53,235 nucleotides of DNA from an uncultured Aquimarina sp. (lineage in GTDB: Bacteria > Bacteroidota > Bacteroidia > Flavobacteriales > Flavobacteriaceae): assembly GCA_947492105.1 (NCBI GenBank), contig CANLMN010000028.1:1-53235 (forward strand). The letters are read 5' to 3'. Positions 53,153-53,235 of the stretch are shown here, one piece after another. Each line of letters opens with the position of its first letter. The first letter of the stretch is position 1. The notes under the pieces are model-generated. The model had not been told where the DNA came from. It saw nothing but the letters and a program-made list of their open reading frames with translations, and did no database searches. A program made the position numbers and the translations under genes.

Positions 53153-53235
53153 AGGTTGATTTTTTAGGTTGATTTTTTAGGTTGATTTTTTAGGTTGATT
53201 TTTTAGGTTGATTTTTTAGGTTGATTTTTTAGGTT
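53153..53235. repeat. 13-bp tandem repeat at the window end
   Basis: AGGTTGATTTTTT repeated 6.4 times with no mismatch, running off the end of the window, so total length is unknown. It lies 132 nt and more upstream of beta-helix gene d, i.e. in its possible promoter region or in the end of an unseen gene. Not a CRISPR array: units are contiguous with no spacers. Confidence 0.95.

Noticed and set aside
53025-53235. Possible CRISPR array at the window end
   Set aside because: Units of 8 and 13 bp are directly adjacent with no unique spacers, and no cas genes are present. These are simple tandem repeats.

Overview
The window looks like part of the chromosome of a marine Flavobacteriaceae-type Bacteroidota. 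It is AT-rich, has a SusC/SusD pair, a one-protein hybrid two-component regulator, and at least nine proteins ending in a type IX secretion (T9SS) sorting domain. Few genes have a Shine-Dalgarno site. No rRNA, tRNA, CRISPR array, phage or transposase gene was seen.

Layout. (1) 272-5416, minus strand: a tightly packed TetR / ABC transporter / HlyD / TolC export operon, with a perfect 17-nt palindrome just upstream of the TetR gene. (2) 5813-7222, plus: uronate isomerase UxaC. (3) 7559-15831, minus: SusC, SusD, GH88 unsaturated glucuronyl hydrolase and a GH2 glycosidase in one operon. (4) 16083-21823, minus: a hybrid two-component sensor/regulator and a jelly-roll polysaccharide lyase resembling PL20 glucuronan lyases. 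(5) 22144-30210, plus: an SDR mannonate/fructuronate oxidoreductase, UxuA, KduI, KduD, a DUF4861 lipoprotein and a three-part TRAP transporter, closed by a strong terminator. (6) 30925-36246, minus: a large DUF5060 glycosidase-like T9SS protein, then KDPG aldolase and KDG kinase. (7) 36624-40037, plus: a PKD / cadherin-like / leucine-rich-repeat surface lipoprotein. (8) 40264-53021, minus: seven secreted proteins, namely three PL14-like lyases and four related parallel beta-helix proteins. They form three transcription units, each with beta-helix gene(s) first, a PL14 gene last, and a terminator after the PL14 gene.

How it fits together (inference). The genes describe uptake and complete catabolism of a glucuronic-acid-rich, probably unsulfated polysaccharide; a beta-1,4-glucuronan or a glucuronan-like algal or bacterial polymer fits best. 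T9SS-secreted lyases (PL14 x3, PL20-like) and the beta-helix proteins would cut the polymer outside the cell. SusC/D would import oligomers. GH88 would remove unsaturated ends and GH2 may remove saturated sugars. Unsaturated uronate flows through KduI and KduD, and saturated glucuronate through UxaC, the SDR and UxuA; both give KDG, which KdgK and KDPG aldolase split to pyruvate and glyceraldehyde-3-phosphate. The TRAP system probably carries uronates across the inner membrane.

The most unusual parts are the repeated beta-helix/PL14 units, the uncharacterised beta-helix family, tandem repeats directly in front of two beta-helix genes, a small family of MITE-like intergenic repeats including one nested copy, and an ABC exporter whose ATPase motifs are badly degenerate.
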